From an uncultured Haloferula sp. (GTDB taxonomy: Bacteria; Verrucomicrobiota; Verrucomicrobiae; Verrucomicrobiales; Akkermansiaceae): 6,524 nucleotides of DNA. Location: NCBI GenBank assembly GCA_946885645.1, contig CAMPGU010000234.1:1-6524 (forward strand), in the 5' to 3' direction. The position numbers and the translations under genes are program-made. Below are positions 1 through 6,524 of the stretch, piece after piece (within the stretch, counting starts at the first letter, position 1; each line of letters starts with the position of its first letter). The notes under the pieces are model-generated. The model saw only the letters and a program-made list of their open reading frames with translations, was not told where the DNA came from and searched no databases.

Positions 1-1
1 G

Positions 2-382
2 GGGAGGGCCGGCTTCACCCTCGCGGGCGGCTTCGCCTCGAACGGCTACGGCTCCCATTCGCCCGATGAATACTCCCTGGTCGCCGGCATGGTCACGGAG
101 ATCGTGATGACGATGATGTTCCTCATCATTATCCTGGGGGCGACGGACAAGCGGGCGCCGCAGGGCTTCGCGCCGATCGCCATCGGCCTCGGCTTGACCC
201 TGATTCACCTCATCAGCATTCCGGTGACGAATACCTCAGTCAATCCGGCACGGAGCACCGCGACCGCCGTCTTCGCGGGTGGTTGGGCCTTGAAGCAGCT
301 CTGGCTCTTCTGGGTGGCACCGATCATCGGAGGGGTGTTCGGCGCGTTTGTTTACCGGTTCATTGCCGAGGAGAAGAGATAG
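2..382 (+). CDS. aqpZ: Aquaporin Z, C-terminal part (5' end outside window)
   Basis: Water channel of the inner membrane (MIP family) that lets water cross passively during osmotic change. The frame is open from base 2 and ends at TAG 380-382, giving 126 residues against about 231 in E. coli AqpZ, so roughly the N-terminal 45% lies outside the window. Visible in order: loop C with FASNGYG, three membrane helices (around fragment residues 27-49, 55-75 and 99-119), and between the last two the second half-helix with the NPARS box. Relative to the recalled E. coli protein, the selectivity-filter residues keep exact spacing: His (codon 206-208), Thr (233-235) and Arg (251-253) match H174, T183 and R189. 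This supports water rather than glycerol selectivity. The first NPA box and filter Phe cannot be seen. An internal ATG at 89 is not the true start, because family sequence continues upstream of it. The gene converges on the heme protein gene. Confidence 0.95.
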   Translation, partial: GRAGFTLAGGFASNGYGSHSPDEYSLVAGMVTEIVMTMMFLIIILGATDKRAPQGFAPIAIGLGLTLIHLISIPVTNTSVNPARSTATAVFAGGWALKQLWLFWVAPIIGGVFGAFVYRFIAEEKR

Positions 383-400
383 CGAGCTCGACTCTCCCCG

Positions 401-434
401 AGAAAAACCCCGGCACCGGAAAACCGGGCCGGGG
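401..434 (-). terminator. Intrinsic terminator between convergent genes
   Basis: A GC-rich hairpin occupies 408-434. CCCCGGC (408-414) pairs with GCCGGGG (428-434), and CCGG (416-419) with CCGG (424-427), with one bulged A at 415 and an AAAA loop at 420-423. AA/TT pairs (406-407 with 435-436) can extend the stem. Read on the minus strand, the hairpin begins 22 bases after the TAA of the heme protein gene and is followed by TTTTTCT (401-407), the classic rho-independent layout. On the plus strand only TT follows the stem before GC-rich sequence, so termination of aquaporin transcripts here is possible but weaker. Confidence 0.75.
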
Positions 435-455
435 TTCGGGTGGAGAAAGCCAAGC

Positions 456-3140
456 TTAATAGGTTTTCAGCCACGCGACGAGATCCGCCACGTCCTGGGC
501 GGTCAGGCCGAGTTGGTCGGCATTCAGCATCAGGGAGCGGCCCATGCCGCGCATGCCCTGGATGCGGTCCTTCGGGACCATCTGGGTGATTCCGCCGGAG
601 GAGGTGACCACCACCGGATCAGCATTCGAGCGCACCAGGCCGTCGATCCACCGGTTGTCCTTGAGGTGGATCGCGGTTCCATCGAAGCCGTGGGCGATTT
701 CCGCGGAAGGATCGACAATCGCACGGATCGCCATTTCGACCCCTTGGCGGGCGACCCAGCCTTTCAGATCGGGGCCGTAGGCGGGACCGCTGCCGGCGAT
801 CTGGTGGCACATGACGCAGCGGCCCGCGGTGGTTTTGCCCTTAACCGGATCGCCCTTGAGCTTGGTCACATCTTCCACGGTGAAGTTCGTCTTCGACGGC
901 TTCTCCGGGAAAATCATCTCCGTGATCTCGATCTTGTCCGGATCGTAGATGCCGCGCTTCCTGAGTTCGTCCTGCATGCCGAACTTGGCCCAGGCACCGG
1001 TGCCGCGCATGAAGAGCCAGTTCATCGCCGCAGCTTTCACAGCGGCATTTTCGGTGCCCGCCACGTCGAAGAGCGCTTCCGCCGCTGCCTTGTCGTCGAT
1101 GAACGAAAGCGACTCGCAGGCGAATTTCCGCGCGTCTTCGTTGAGGGAGCTGTCGAGCGCGCGGCTCTTCAGATCCGGAATGGCGGCGGAAGGCCAGAGC
1201 CGCCAGGTCAGCTTCGCGAAGGTATCGTTCCAGCCCTTCACTTCGCCGGGCGAAAGAGCGGCCTTCATCGCCGTCCAGACCTCGTTCTCCTGATTCTCCG
1301 AGGCCAGCCCGATGGATTCCAGGTAGTTCTTGTCTTTGCCATCCCATCCCTTGGCGACCGTGATCAGGATCGGTGCGGTCTTCTCCGCAGGCAAACCGCG
1401 CAGGGAGAGCGCCACGTCCCGGCGCAGGGCAGGCGCGGGATCGGTCGCCATCTTCTCGGCGAAGGGGAGGATGTCCTTCCCCGCGCGCTTGAGGGCCTTG
1501 TAAGCCACCAGGCGGTGCCGCGTGTCCTTCGAATCGAGGAGTTCCTTGCAGGCCTCCTCGCCCTTCGGGCCGAGGTAGGGCAGCAGCCAGATGCCGCGCG
1601 CGGAAATCCAGGGATCTTTGTCCTTGGTCACGGCCAGCACGGCATCAAGCGCCGCCTCGCCTTTGGCCTTCAAGCCGTCGAAACCGGTCCAACGCACGTT
1701 AACCGCGGGACTTTTCAGTGCGGTCACGCAGCCGGGAATGGTATTGAGATCGATCGCCGGATTGCGCGGGCGGAAATTCTTCGGAGCGATCCGGTAAATG
1801 GTGCCGGAGCAGGATTCGTCCTGATCGCCGTGGCCGCCCACGCGGGGGTCGAACCAATCCGTCACATAGACCGCGCCGTCCGCACCCACCGCCACGTCGG
1901 AGGGACGGAAGAGCAGGGGACTGCCTTCCTTCCTCGCTTCCTCCTTCTTCACGCCGCCGGTGAAATCCGCGCCGTCGAACTCGCCGGAGGTGTTGCTGGT
2001 CATCCAGTCGGTGCGGTCCAGCTTGTAGGTCGCGCCCTGCGGCTCCGGCTGATAGCCGAAGACCACGTTCCGCGCGGCTTCACAGCTCAGCAGCGTGCCG
2101 GCCTGCTTAGGCCCCAGCGCGCCGTTTTCGTAGAAGACGATGCCCGTGGGCGAGCCGCCGCCGTAGATGTCGCCCACGTCGAAGGTGCCGGGATCATCTT
2201 GCCGCCAATGGTTGCGCCCATGGTCCTGATTCGGCCGCTTCACGGTGTGGTAGAACCTGCCTTCGCGGGTGAAATAGCCGGCCGAGCCGTATTCCAGCAC
2301 GTAGGAGGTGCGGCACGCGGGCGGATCGTCGTTGTCGTTCTGGAACAGCTCGCCGAGCGAAGTCGTGCAGTGTTCGAAGCTGTTCCGGTAGCCGTGACCG
2401 ATGATCTCGGCATTGGTGCCGTCCGGATTCATGCGGACGGAAAAGCCGGAGGTCCACAGGTAGCCGTCGTCGCTCTTCTTGCCCGCCAGCTCGCGGCTGT
2501 TAACAAACCAATCCCCGCCGCCGCTGTTGTAGTAGTCCCCGCCCATGCGGAAGGTCTTCCCTGATTTGTCGGTGAATTCCGCGCCGCAGTTGCCGTTGTT
2601 GAAATACCATTTCCCGTCGGGACCGCCGGTCACCGAGTGGAGCGAGTGGTCATGGTTGCGGGCGTTGAAGCCGGTGAGCAGCACCTCGCGTTTGTCCACG
2701 GCGGGATCGAATTTCAGATCCCGGTTCACGTCCGTGTATTTGATCAGATCCGGCGGCTGGGAGACCAGCACGACGTTGTCGAAAACACCCACGCCCAGGG
2801 GCGCGACCAAGCCGGTTTCCTGCACGAAGGTGTGCGACTTGTCGGCCTTGCCGTCGCCGTTGGTATCCTCCAGCACCGCGATCCGGTCGCCCTCCGGCCG
2901 CCGGCCTTTATGGCCGCGGTAGTTCACGCCCTCGGCCACCCAGATCCGCCCGGCGGCGTCGATGTCCATGTTGGTCGGGTTGTAGAGATCCGGCGTGGAA
3001 GCCCAGACGGTCACCTCCAGGCCCTCGGGCACATGGAAATGATTGGCGGCTACCTTGTCGGCGGGTTTCGGGGCTTTCCAGTCGGCCGCCACCACCGGGG
3101 TGATGCAGGCGGCGAGGAGGATCGGGGCTCGGGTCTTCAT
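456..3140 (-). CDS. Exported PVC-type beta-propeller / HEAT / c-type heme (CxxCH) protein
   Basis: An 894-residue protein of the Planctomycetes-Verrucomicrobia family known as putative membrane-bound dehydrogenase with a Pirellula/Verrucomicrobium-type heme-binding domain (TIGR02604 plus TIGR02603, named from memory). Start: ATG at 3138-3140 begins a clear export signal (MKTR, then a hydrophobic stretch to about residue 18, likely cut VVA|AD). An in-frame ATG at 3197 would put 19 polar residues before the signal and is rejected. Residues about 35-455 form a propeller related to soluble sugar dehydrogenases, with family signatures GRIWVAEG (64-71), EDTNGDGKAD (91-100), HDHSLHSV (163-170), GPDGKWYF (173-180) and LLFRPSDVAVGADG (409-422). 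Residues about 480-720 are helical and HEAT-like. Residues about 760-894 form the cytochrome c domain with CVMCH at 775-779 (heme cysteines 775 and 778, ligand His779) and a probable distal Met871. It probably oxidises an unknown substrate outside the cytoplasm and passes electrons through its heme; neither substrate nor cofactor can be read here. No Shine-Dalgarno site is evident. Confidence 0.92.
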   Translation of the reverse strand: MKTRAPILLAACITPVVAADWKAPKPADKVAANHFHVPEGLEVTVWASTPDLYNPTNMDIDAAGRIWVAEGVNYRGHKGRRPEGDRIAVLEDTNGDGKADKSHTFVQETGLVAPLGVGVFDNVVLVSQPPDLIKYTDVNRDLKFDPAVDKREVLLTGFNARNHDHSLHSVTGGPDGKWYFNNGNCGAEFTDKSGKTFRMGGDYYNSGGGDWFVNSRELAGKKSDDGYLWTSGFSVRMNPDGTNAEIIGHGYRNSFEHCTTSLGELFQNDNDDPPACRTSYVLEYGSAGYFTREGRFYHTVKRPNQDHGRNHWRQDDPGTFDVGDIYGGGSPTGIVFYENGALGPKQAGTLLSCEAARNVVFGYQPEPQGATYKLDRTDWMTSNTSGEFDGADFTGGVKKEEARKEGSPLLFRPSDVAVGADGAVYVTDWFDPRVGGHGDQDESCSGTIYRIAPKNFRPRNPAIDLNTIPGCVTALKSPAVNVRWTGFDGLKAKGEAALDAVLAVTKDKDPWISARGIWLLPYLGPKGEEACKELLDSKDTRHRLVAYKALKRAGKDILPFAEKMATDPAPALRRDVALSLRGLPAEKTAPILITVAKGWDGKDKNYLESIGLASENQENEVWTAMKAALSPGEVKGWNDTFAKLTWRLWPSAAIPDLKSRALDSSLNEDARKFACESLSFIDDKAAAEALFDVAGTENAAVKAAAMNWLFMRGTGAWAKFGMQDELRKRGIYDPDKIEITEMIFPEKPSKTNFTVEDVTKLKGDPVKGKTTAGRCVMCHQIAGSGPAYGPDLKGWVARQGVEMAIRAIVDPSAEIAHGFDGTAIHLKDNRWIDGLVRSNADPVVVTSSGGITQMVPKDRIQGMRGMGRSLMLNADQLGLTAQDVADLVAWLKTY

Positions 3141-3204
3141 AGCTGGGCGACAATACGGATTCGGCTTCGCATTCCTACCCGCAATCTTGGGTAGCATGAC
3201 ATAA

Positions 3205-3225
3205 AACGCCCCGGGGCCGGGCGTT
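3205..3225. repeat. Perfect 7-bp inverted repeat (hairpin)
   Basis: AACGCCC (3205-3211) is the exact reverse complement of GGGCGTT (3219-3225), with a 7-base spacer. Read on the minus strand, the stem is followed by TTTTAT, which resembles a weak terminator or attenuator about 65-85 bases upstream of the heme protein start codon. Whether it is transcribed depends on an unknown start site. It could equally be a chance palindrome in GC-rich DNA. Confidence 0.4.
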
Positions 3226-3294
3226 CGGCGGGATCCGCGGAGCTTACCACTTTCGGTGAAGCGGGCGATTCATGGATGGCGCCGGAAAAAGTTT

Positions 3295-3320
3295 CCGCGT
3301 ATCCGCCAAGAAATACGCGG
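3295..3320. repeat. Perfect 8-bp inverted repeat, possible operator
   Basis: CCGCGTAT (3295-3302) and ATACGCGG (3313-3320) are exact reverse complements separated by 10 bases, so the half-site centres lie 18 bases apart, which suits a dimeric regulator spanning nearly two helical turns. It lies 124-149 bases upstream of the beta-helix protein start and 155-180 bases upstream of the heme protein start. A separate 6-bp hairpin (3283-3297) shares bases 3295-3297 with the left arm, so in RNA the two structures would compete. Confidence 0.4.
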
Positions 3321-3443
3321 TTTGTCCGATGTGTTAGGTGAACCCGAATTGAAGGAGCAAACAACCCGCTCCCGACGATCGCTCCCCTGGCCGCCGGTCT
3401 CCAATCCACCGCGCCATCCGGTTTCCACGCCTCCTGAATTTCC

Positions 3444-6400
3444 ATGAATCGCCACTCCTCCCCCGGCTCCAGTCCCGCGCCGCGTCTCCTTGCTATCCTC
3501 CTCGCAGTTCCCGGCCTGCTTCATGCTGCCAGCGATGTGACCATTTCGACCGTTCCCACCGCCGGCGGGGCCTTTGGCGGCACGAATCCAAAGGTCTTCA
3601 CGCCGACCGATGCCTCGGCGTTCGTTCAGGCCACTTCAATCCAAACGGAGTTGAATGGTGGAACGGGCATCACGCTGGGAACGGCGAGCGCTGCGGTGGG
3701 AAACGGCGATATCATCCTTTCGACCGCGCTTGCCAAATCGACCGGTGCGAATACCGCCCCGATGATCTGGAATGCCGCCCGGGACATCTCGGTCCAAGCC
3801 GGGCTGTCGGCGACCACGGGCTCGATGCCGCTGACCTTGAATGCCGGCAGAAAGATCAGCACGAGCGCCGCGATCACCACGAACGGTGGCACGGTGGTTC
3901 TGGCCCCGGTGGAGGAGATCTTCCTCGGCGGCTCCCTCACCACGGGCGTGGGAACGGTTTCGCTCCAATCCGGCACCTTGCGTTCCGCCACTTCGCAGAC
4001 GATCACGGCCGGGGCTCTCAGCGTGGCGGAAGGCGCAGCCCTGCGGCTGCAAGGAACGGTCATCGCTCCTCTCAGTGTGGCAGGGAGCATTTCTCCCGGA
4101 GCGCCGGGGAGCCCGGGCTTCCTGCAGGTGAATGGAACGGTGACCCTGCAAGCAGGATCGACAACCTTGATCGAGCTCGGCGGCACCAATGCCGGCACGA
4201 ACTACGACAAGATCACCTCCAACAGCGCGGTCACCGTGGGCGGCACGCTTCTGGTGGAGCTCACGGGGAATTTCCACGACACCATCGCGGGCACCAGCGT
4301 CTTCACCATCGTCGAAGGCACCAGCGTGACCGGCACGTTCAGCGGCTATCCGAATGGCTCGCGCTACATCCTTTCGAATGACCGCGGTTCTTTCCGGGTG
4401 AACTACACGGCCACGAAGGTGACCCTGGACGATTGGCAACCGCTGATCACCAACTTGACCTGGGATCCGGGCACCGCCGAGGCAGGCACCGCGGTCTTCC
4501 CGAATACCAACACCCGGGCGGGCCGCCATTATTTCAAGGTGACCACGCAATCCAGCGACATCGGCGGATGGCGCACGCGGCTCACGGTACAATCCGGCGA
4601 AGCAGCCCTCTACATGACGAAGAGCACGCTCCCGACCACCACGAGCTCCACCCATAGCTCGATCCAGACCGGGTCGGACGGTCTGGTCCTGCGGGACGAC
4701 CAGTTCGCCGCGAACGAGGAGTGGAACCTCATGGTCTTCGCGCAGGAAGGGGCGCAGTGGAGCATCGTTTCCGGCAAGCCCTATGTCCATGACCTGGGCC
4801 CGCTGCCCTTCACCGATGCCAATGGCAACAGCCAGTATGACATCGGCGAGACCATGGCGGCGCAGGACGCGCCCGCCGCCCCGATGCCGCCGGAAGGCAT
4901 CCGCTTCTACAAATCCACCGTTCCCGCCGGCACCCCCGCCTGGAGCCTGTGGCTGGCAGGCAGCACGCGGGATATCGCGGTGCGGTCGAACAAGCTGCCC
5001 TTCCACAACCACAGCAACAATTACACCCGCAAGCAGTCCGCCCGGATGTTGCTGGTTCCCCCCGTGCTCGGTGCGGGAACGAGCATCTGGTTCAGCAGCA
5101 TCGTGGCGCCCATGGGAGAGGTGGTCGGCCTTGACTCGCGGATCCAAACGGTGAGCGATCTTGCCTACAATGGCACGGTCAACAACGTCGCCGTGACCGC
5201 GGCGCCTTACCGCGTCTTCCGCGTTCAGGTGCCGGTGGACCAGATCGCCTGGGACATCAGTGCCACCGCTGTCTCCGGGGACCCGAACATCTGCGTGCGC
5301 AAGGGCAACGTACCCGCCGAGCGGGATAATGAAGCCTTCTCCGAAGCACCTGGCAGCGCGACGGAAGCCATTACTCTGGTGCCGAATTACCTGACCGACG
5401 GCACCTGGTACATTACCGTCTGGGGGAACGCTCCGTACAGCTTCACCCTGAAGAACGGCGATCCGGTGATCACCCCGATCACCTTTACGGATACCAAGGT
5501 GAACGACCAGACCGCGCGCTCCGGCTGGCGATTCTATGCACTCACCGATGTTCCCTCCCAGGTGGGGGCGCTTGGCTGGGAGCTGCAGCTTTCCAACCAG
5601 GTCCCCGGCACCCAGCTCGCCCTGCGCCGTAACAAGGTGCCAAGCCGTTGGCAACTGCGGGAGAACGGCAGCACTTCGGTGACGGACAAGGGCACGACCT
5701 ACATGGATGAGTCGAGCACCACCGGATTCATCCAGCGGGTCAATCATCAGGCGGATGTCTGGTACATCGGTGTCTTCACGCCCCAGCAAGCGCTCGGGGC
5801 CTTCACGCTGGATGTGCACCCGATCACCCCTCCGGCGCTCGCCGTTCAGAGCAGCAATGCCGTCTCCGGCATCCTCCCGCTGAAGTGGCGGTACTTCCGC
5901 ATGGACATCCCTGCAGGCATGCAAGGCTGGGATTTGCGGCTCAAGGATGCCACGGGCGGCAATTGCACGCTGGTGGTGCGCCGCGACCTGCTCCCCCACA
6001 ACACCGGGAGCAACAACGGCGGCAGCACCGGCTGGGCACCGGCTTCGGATCCCGCCTGGCCCACCGGCTACCAATGGGCGGGCGGCAACGACTGGACCGG
6101 CCGTCCCTACGATGTGACCGGCTCCGCCCGGCGCGAGATGAATGACCGCATCCTCGCGGCTGCGGGACGCCCGCTGGTGCCGGGGACCTATTACATCGGC
6201 ATCTACAACGATGGCTCCGATCCGGTGACCGGCACGAACAACCAGCCTGCCACGGTGACGCTGGAGAGCCGAGGCATCGGGAATGGCCTGGACATCCCGA
6301 TCGGTAGCATGGGCCTCGCAGCGGGCAGCAACGTGGCGATCAACGGTCTTCCGGCGCGCGAGGCGGCCTACTACAAGCTTACGATTCCGGAGAATACCCC

Positions 6401-6524
6401 GAGCTGGGAATTTACCCTCGCACAGACCGCGGGCGAATCCGCGGTGGTGATTCGCCGCGGCACGATCCCGGATTTCGCCGCGGCTCAGAGCGGCGACGTG
6501 CAGGATGCGTCCAATACCGGCAAC
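3444..6524 (+). CDS. Secreted beta-helix protein with six tandem PPC-like repeats (3' end outside window)
   Basis: The frame from ATG 3444 runs without a stop to the last base: 1027 residues, C-terminus missing. An in-frame TGA at 3435-3437 lies nine bases before the ATG, so no earlier start is possible; no Shine-Dalgarno site is seen. Residues 1-28 are a signal peptide (Arg14, hydrophobic 15-26, cleavage near LHA|AS). Residues about 30-330 look like a right-handed beta-helix: hemagglutinin-type motifs NAARDI (110-115) and NAGRKI (133-138), then an autotransporter-style block with GSISPG (214-219), SPGFLQVNG (223-231), LIELGG (242-247) and YDKI (254-257). From residue 359, six beta-sandwich-like repeats follow. 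An EF-hand-like loop occupies 458-469. No protease, glycosidase or other catalytic motif is recognised. The protein is probably exported and surface-exposed or released; a catalytic or C-terminal sorting domain could lie beyond the window. Divergent from the heme protein gene. Confidence 0.88.
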   Translation, partial: MNRHSSPGSSPAPRLLAILLAVPGLLHAASDVTISTVPTAGGAFGGTNPKVFTPTDASAFVQATSIQTELNGGTGITLGTASAAVGNGDIILSTALAKSTGANTAPMIWNAARDISVQAGLSATTGSMPLTLNAGRKISTSAAITTNGGTVVLAPVEEIFLGGSLTTGVGTVSLQSGTLRSATSQTITAGALSVAEGAALRLQGTVIAPLSVAGSISPGAPGSPGFLQVNGTVTLQAGSTTLIELGGTNAGTNYDKITSNSAVTVGGTLLVELTGNFHDTIAGTSVFTIVEGTSVTGTFSGYPNGSRYILSNDRGSFRVNYTATKVTLDDWQPLITNLTWDPGTAEAGTAVFPNTNTRAGRHYFKVTTQSSDIGGWRTRLTVQSGEAALYMTKSTLPTTTSSTHSSIQTGSDGLVLRDDQFAANEEWNLMVFAQEGAQWSIVSGKPYVHDLGPLPFTDANGNSQYDIGETMAAQDAPAAPMPPEGIRFYKSTVPAGTPAWSLWLAGSTRDIAVRSNKLPFHNHSNNYTRKQSARMLLVPPVLGAGTSIWFSSIVAPMGEVVGLDSRIQTVSDLAYNGTVNNVAVTAAPYRVFRVQVPVDQIAWDISATAVSGDPNICVRKGNVPAERDNEAFSEAPGSATEAITLVPNYLTDGTWYITVWGNAPYSFTLKNGDPVITPITFTDTKVNDQTARSGWRFYALTDVPSQVGALGWELQLSNQVPGTQLALRRNKVPSRWQLRENGSTSVTDKGTTYMDESSTTGFIQRVNHQADVWYIGVFTPQQALGAFTLDVHPITPPALAVQSSNAVSGILPLKWRYFRMDIPAGMQGWDLRLKDATGGNCTLVVRRDLLPHNTGSNNGGSTGWAPASDPAWPTGYQWAGGNDWTGRPYDVTGSARREMNDRILAAAGRPLVPGTYYIGIYNDGSDPVTGTNNQPATVTLESRGIGNGLDIPIGSMGLAAGSNVAINGLPAREAAYYKLTIPENTPSWEFTLAQTAGESAVVIRRGTIPDFAAAQSGDVQDASNTGN
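4518..6524 (+). repeat. Six tandem PPC-like domain repeats within the secreted protein
   Basis: Imperfect protein-level repeats begin near residues 359, 484, 587, 691, 811 and 971 of the secreted protein. Each opens with an aromatic-rich strand (HYFKV, RFYKS, VFRVQV, RFYAL, YFRMDI, YYKLTI), then a Trp (376, 500, 603, 712, 829, 988), and 19-22 residues later a Pro (397, 519, 624, 733, 851, 1009) preceded by a basic strand such as VRSNKLP, VRKGNVP, LRRNKVP, VRRDLLP or IRRGTIP. Several units close with a strand like GTWYITVWG, DVWYIGVF or GTYYIGIY. This pattern resembles bacterial pre-peptidase C-terminal (PPC) domains, often attached to secreted enzymes. The family assignment is inferred; the periodicity is directly visible. 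Repeat 6 is cut by the window edge. Confidence 0.7.

Larger units (their letters stand above)
3141..3443. promoter_or_regulatory. Divergent intergenic region with inverted repeats
   Basis: These 303 bases separate the start codons of the minus-strand heme protein and the plus-strand beta-helix protein, so they should hold promoters for both. I find no convincing sigma-70 promoter on either strand; the best plus-strand candidate, TTGTCC with CGAATT 17 bases downstream (in 3322-3350), is too weak to call. Structured elements are a 7-bp hairpin at 3205-3225, a 6-bp hairpin at 3283-3297 (CGGAAA-AAG-TTTCCG) and an 8-bp inverted repeat at 3295-3320. CGCTCCC also occurs twice, at 3367-3373 and 3380-3386, a 13-base period. 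Short open frames cross the region on both strands, but their composition does not look coding. Confidence 0.6.

Noticed and set aside
348..2564. A 738-codon open frame on the plus strand opposite the heme protein gene.
   Set aside because: It is antisense to a well-recognised family protein, is rich in Arg, His and Gly, and shows no domain. Strong G/C preference at third codon positions of the real gene removes stops from the opposite frame, so long shadows are expected.
3141..3197. A start for the heme protein at the in-frame ATG 3197.
   Set aside because: It would place 19 polar residues ahead of a well-formed signal peptide that begins at the ATG at 3140.
3352..3357. AAGGAG, a good Shine-Dalgarno match in the intergenic region.
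   Set aside because: No ATG, GTG or TTG follows at a usable distance, and the next supported start is about 90 bases downstream.
3137..3445. A 102-codon minus-strand frame spanning the intergenic region and overlapping the heme protein start by ATGA.
   Set aside because: No recognisable domain, composition unlike the neighbours, and it fills the only space available for two divergent promoters.
3256..3447. A 63-codon GTG-start open frame ending with an ATGA overlap on the start of the secreted protein, suggesting a translationally coupled leader.
   Set aside because: The third-position base preference of the real genes is missing, the product is basic and proline-rich without a motif, and the only SD-like GGAG lies about 14 bases upstream. 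The ATGA overlap is expected by chance because the second codon begins with A.
3636..6074. An 812-codon open frame on the minus strand opposite the secreted repeat protein.
   Set aside because: Its composition is Arg/Gly/His-rich with no recognisable motif, while the plus-strand frame has a signal peptide, beta-helix motifs and regular repeats. It is a shadow of GC-biased coding.

Overview
The window is GC-rich, densely coding bacterial DNA, most probably from Verrucomicrobiota (perhaps a Luteolibacter- or Haloferula-like member of the Verrucomicrobiales). This rests on gene content. The central gene belongs to the large secreted dehydrogenase-like / c-type heme family that is characteristic of Planctomycetes and Verrucomicrobia. 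The last gene is a long secreted beta-helix protein of a style common in the same phyla. Recognisable Shine-Dalgarno sites are missing upstream of both visible start codons, which is also compatible with that group. The phylum is an inference; no rRNA or other marker is present.

Layout. (1) Bases 2-382, plus strand: the C-terminal 126 residues of a water-selective aquaporin Z, cut off at its 5' side by the window edge. (2) Bases 383-455: a short convergent gap with a strong GC-rich hairpin that serves as an intrinsic terminator for the minus-strand gene and perhaps stops aquaporin transcripts too. (3) Bases 456-3140, minus strand: an 894-residue exported protein with an N-terminal beta-propeller dehydrogenase-like domain, a HEAT-like helical middle and a C-terminal c-type heme domain (CVMCH). 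(4) Bases 3141-3443: a divergent intergenic region of about 300 bases with three inverted repeats, presumably holding the promoters for genes on both sides. (5) Bases 3444-6524, plus strand: at least 1027 residues of a secreted protein that is still open at the window end. It has a signal peptide, a filamentous-hemagglutinin/autotransporter-like beta-helix, and then six tandem PPC-like beta-sandwich repeats with a regular W-(19 to 22)-P signature and an EF-hand-like loop between repeats 1 and 2.

The three genes do not form an operon: aquaporin and heme protein converge, heme protein and surface protein diverge. The latter two are both exported and could share control through their common intergenic region, but nothing in the sequence proves a joint pathway. 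I see no phage, transposon, CRISPR, tRNA or rRNA signal. The window looks like ordinary chromosome. Its least conventional element is the repeat protein at the right edge, where no catalytic domain is visible so far.
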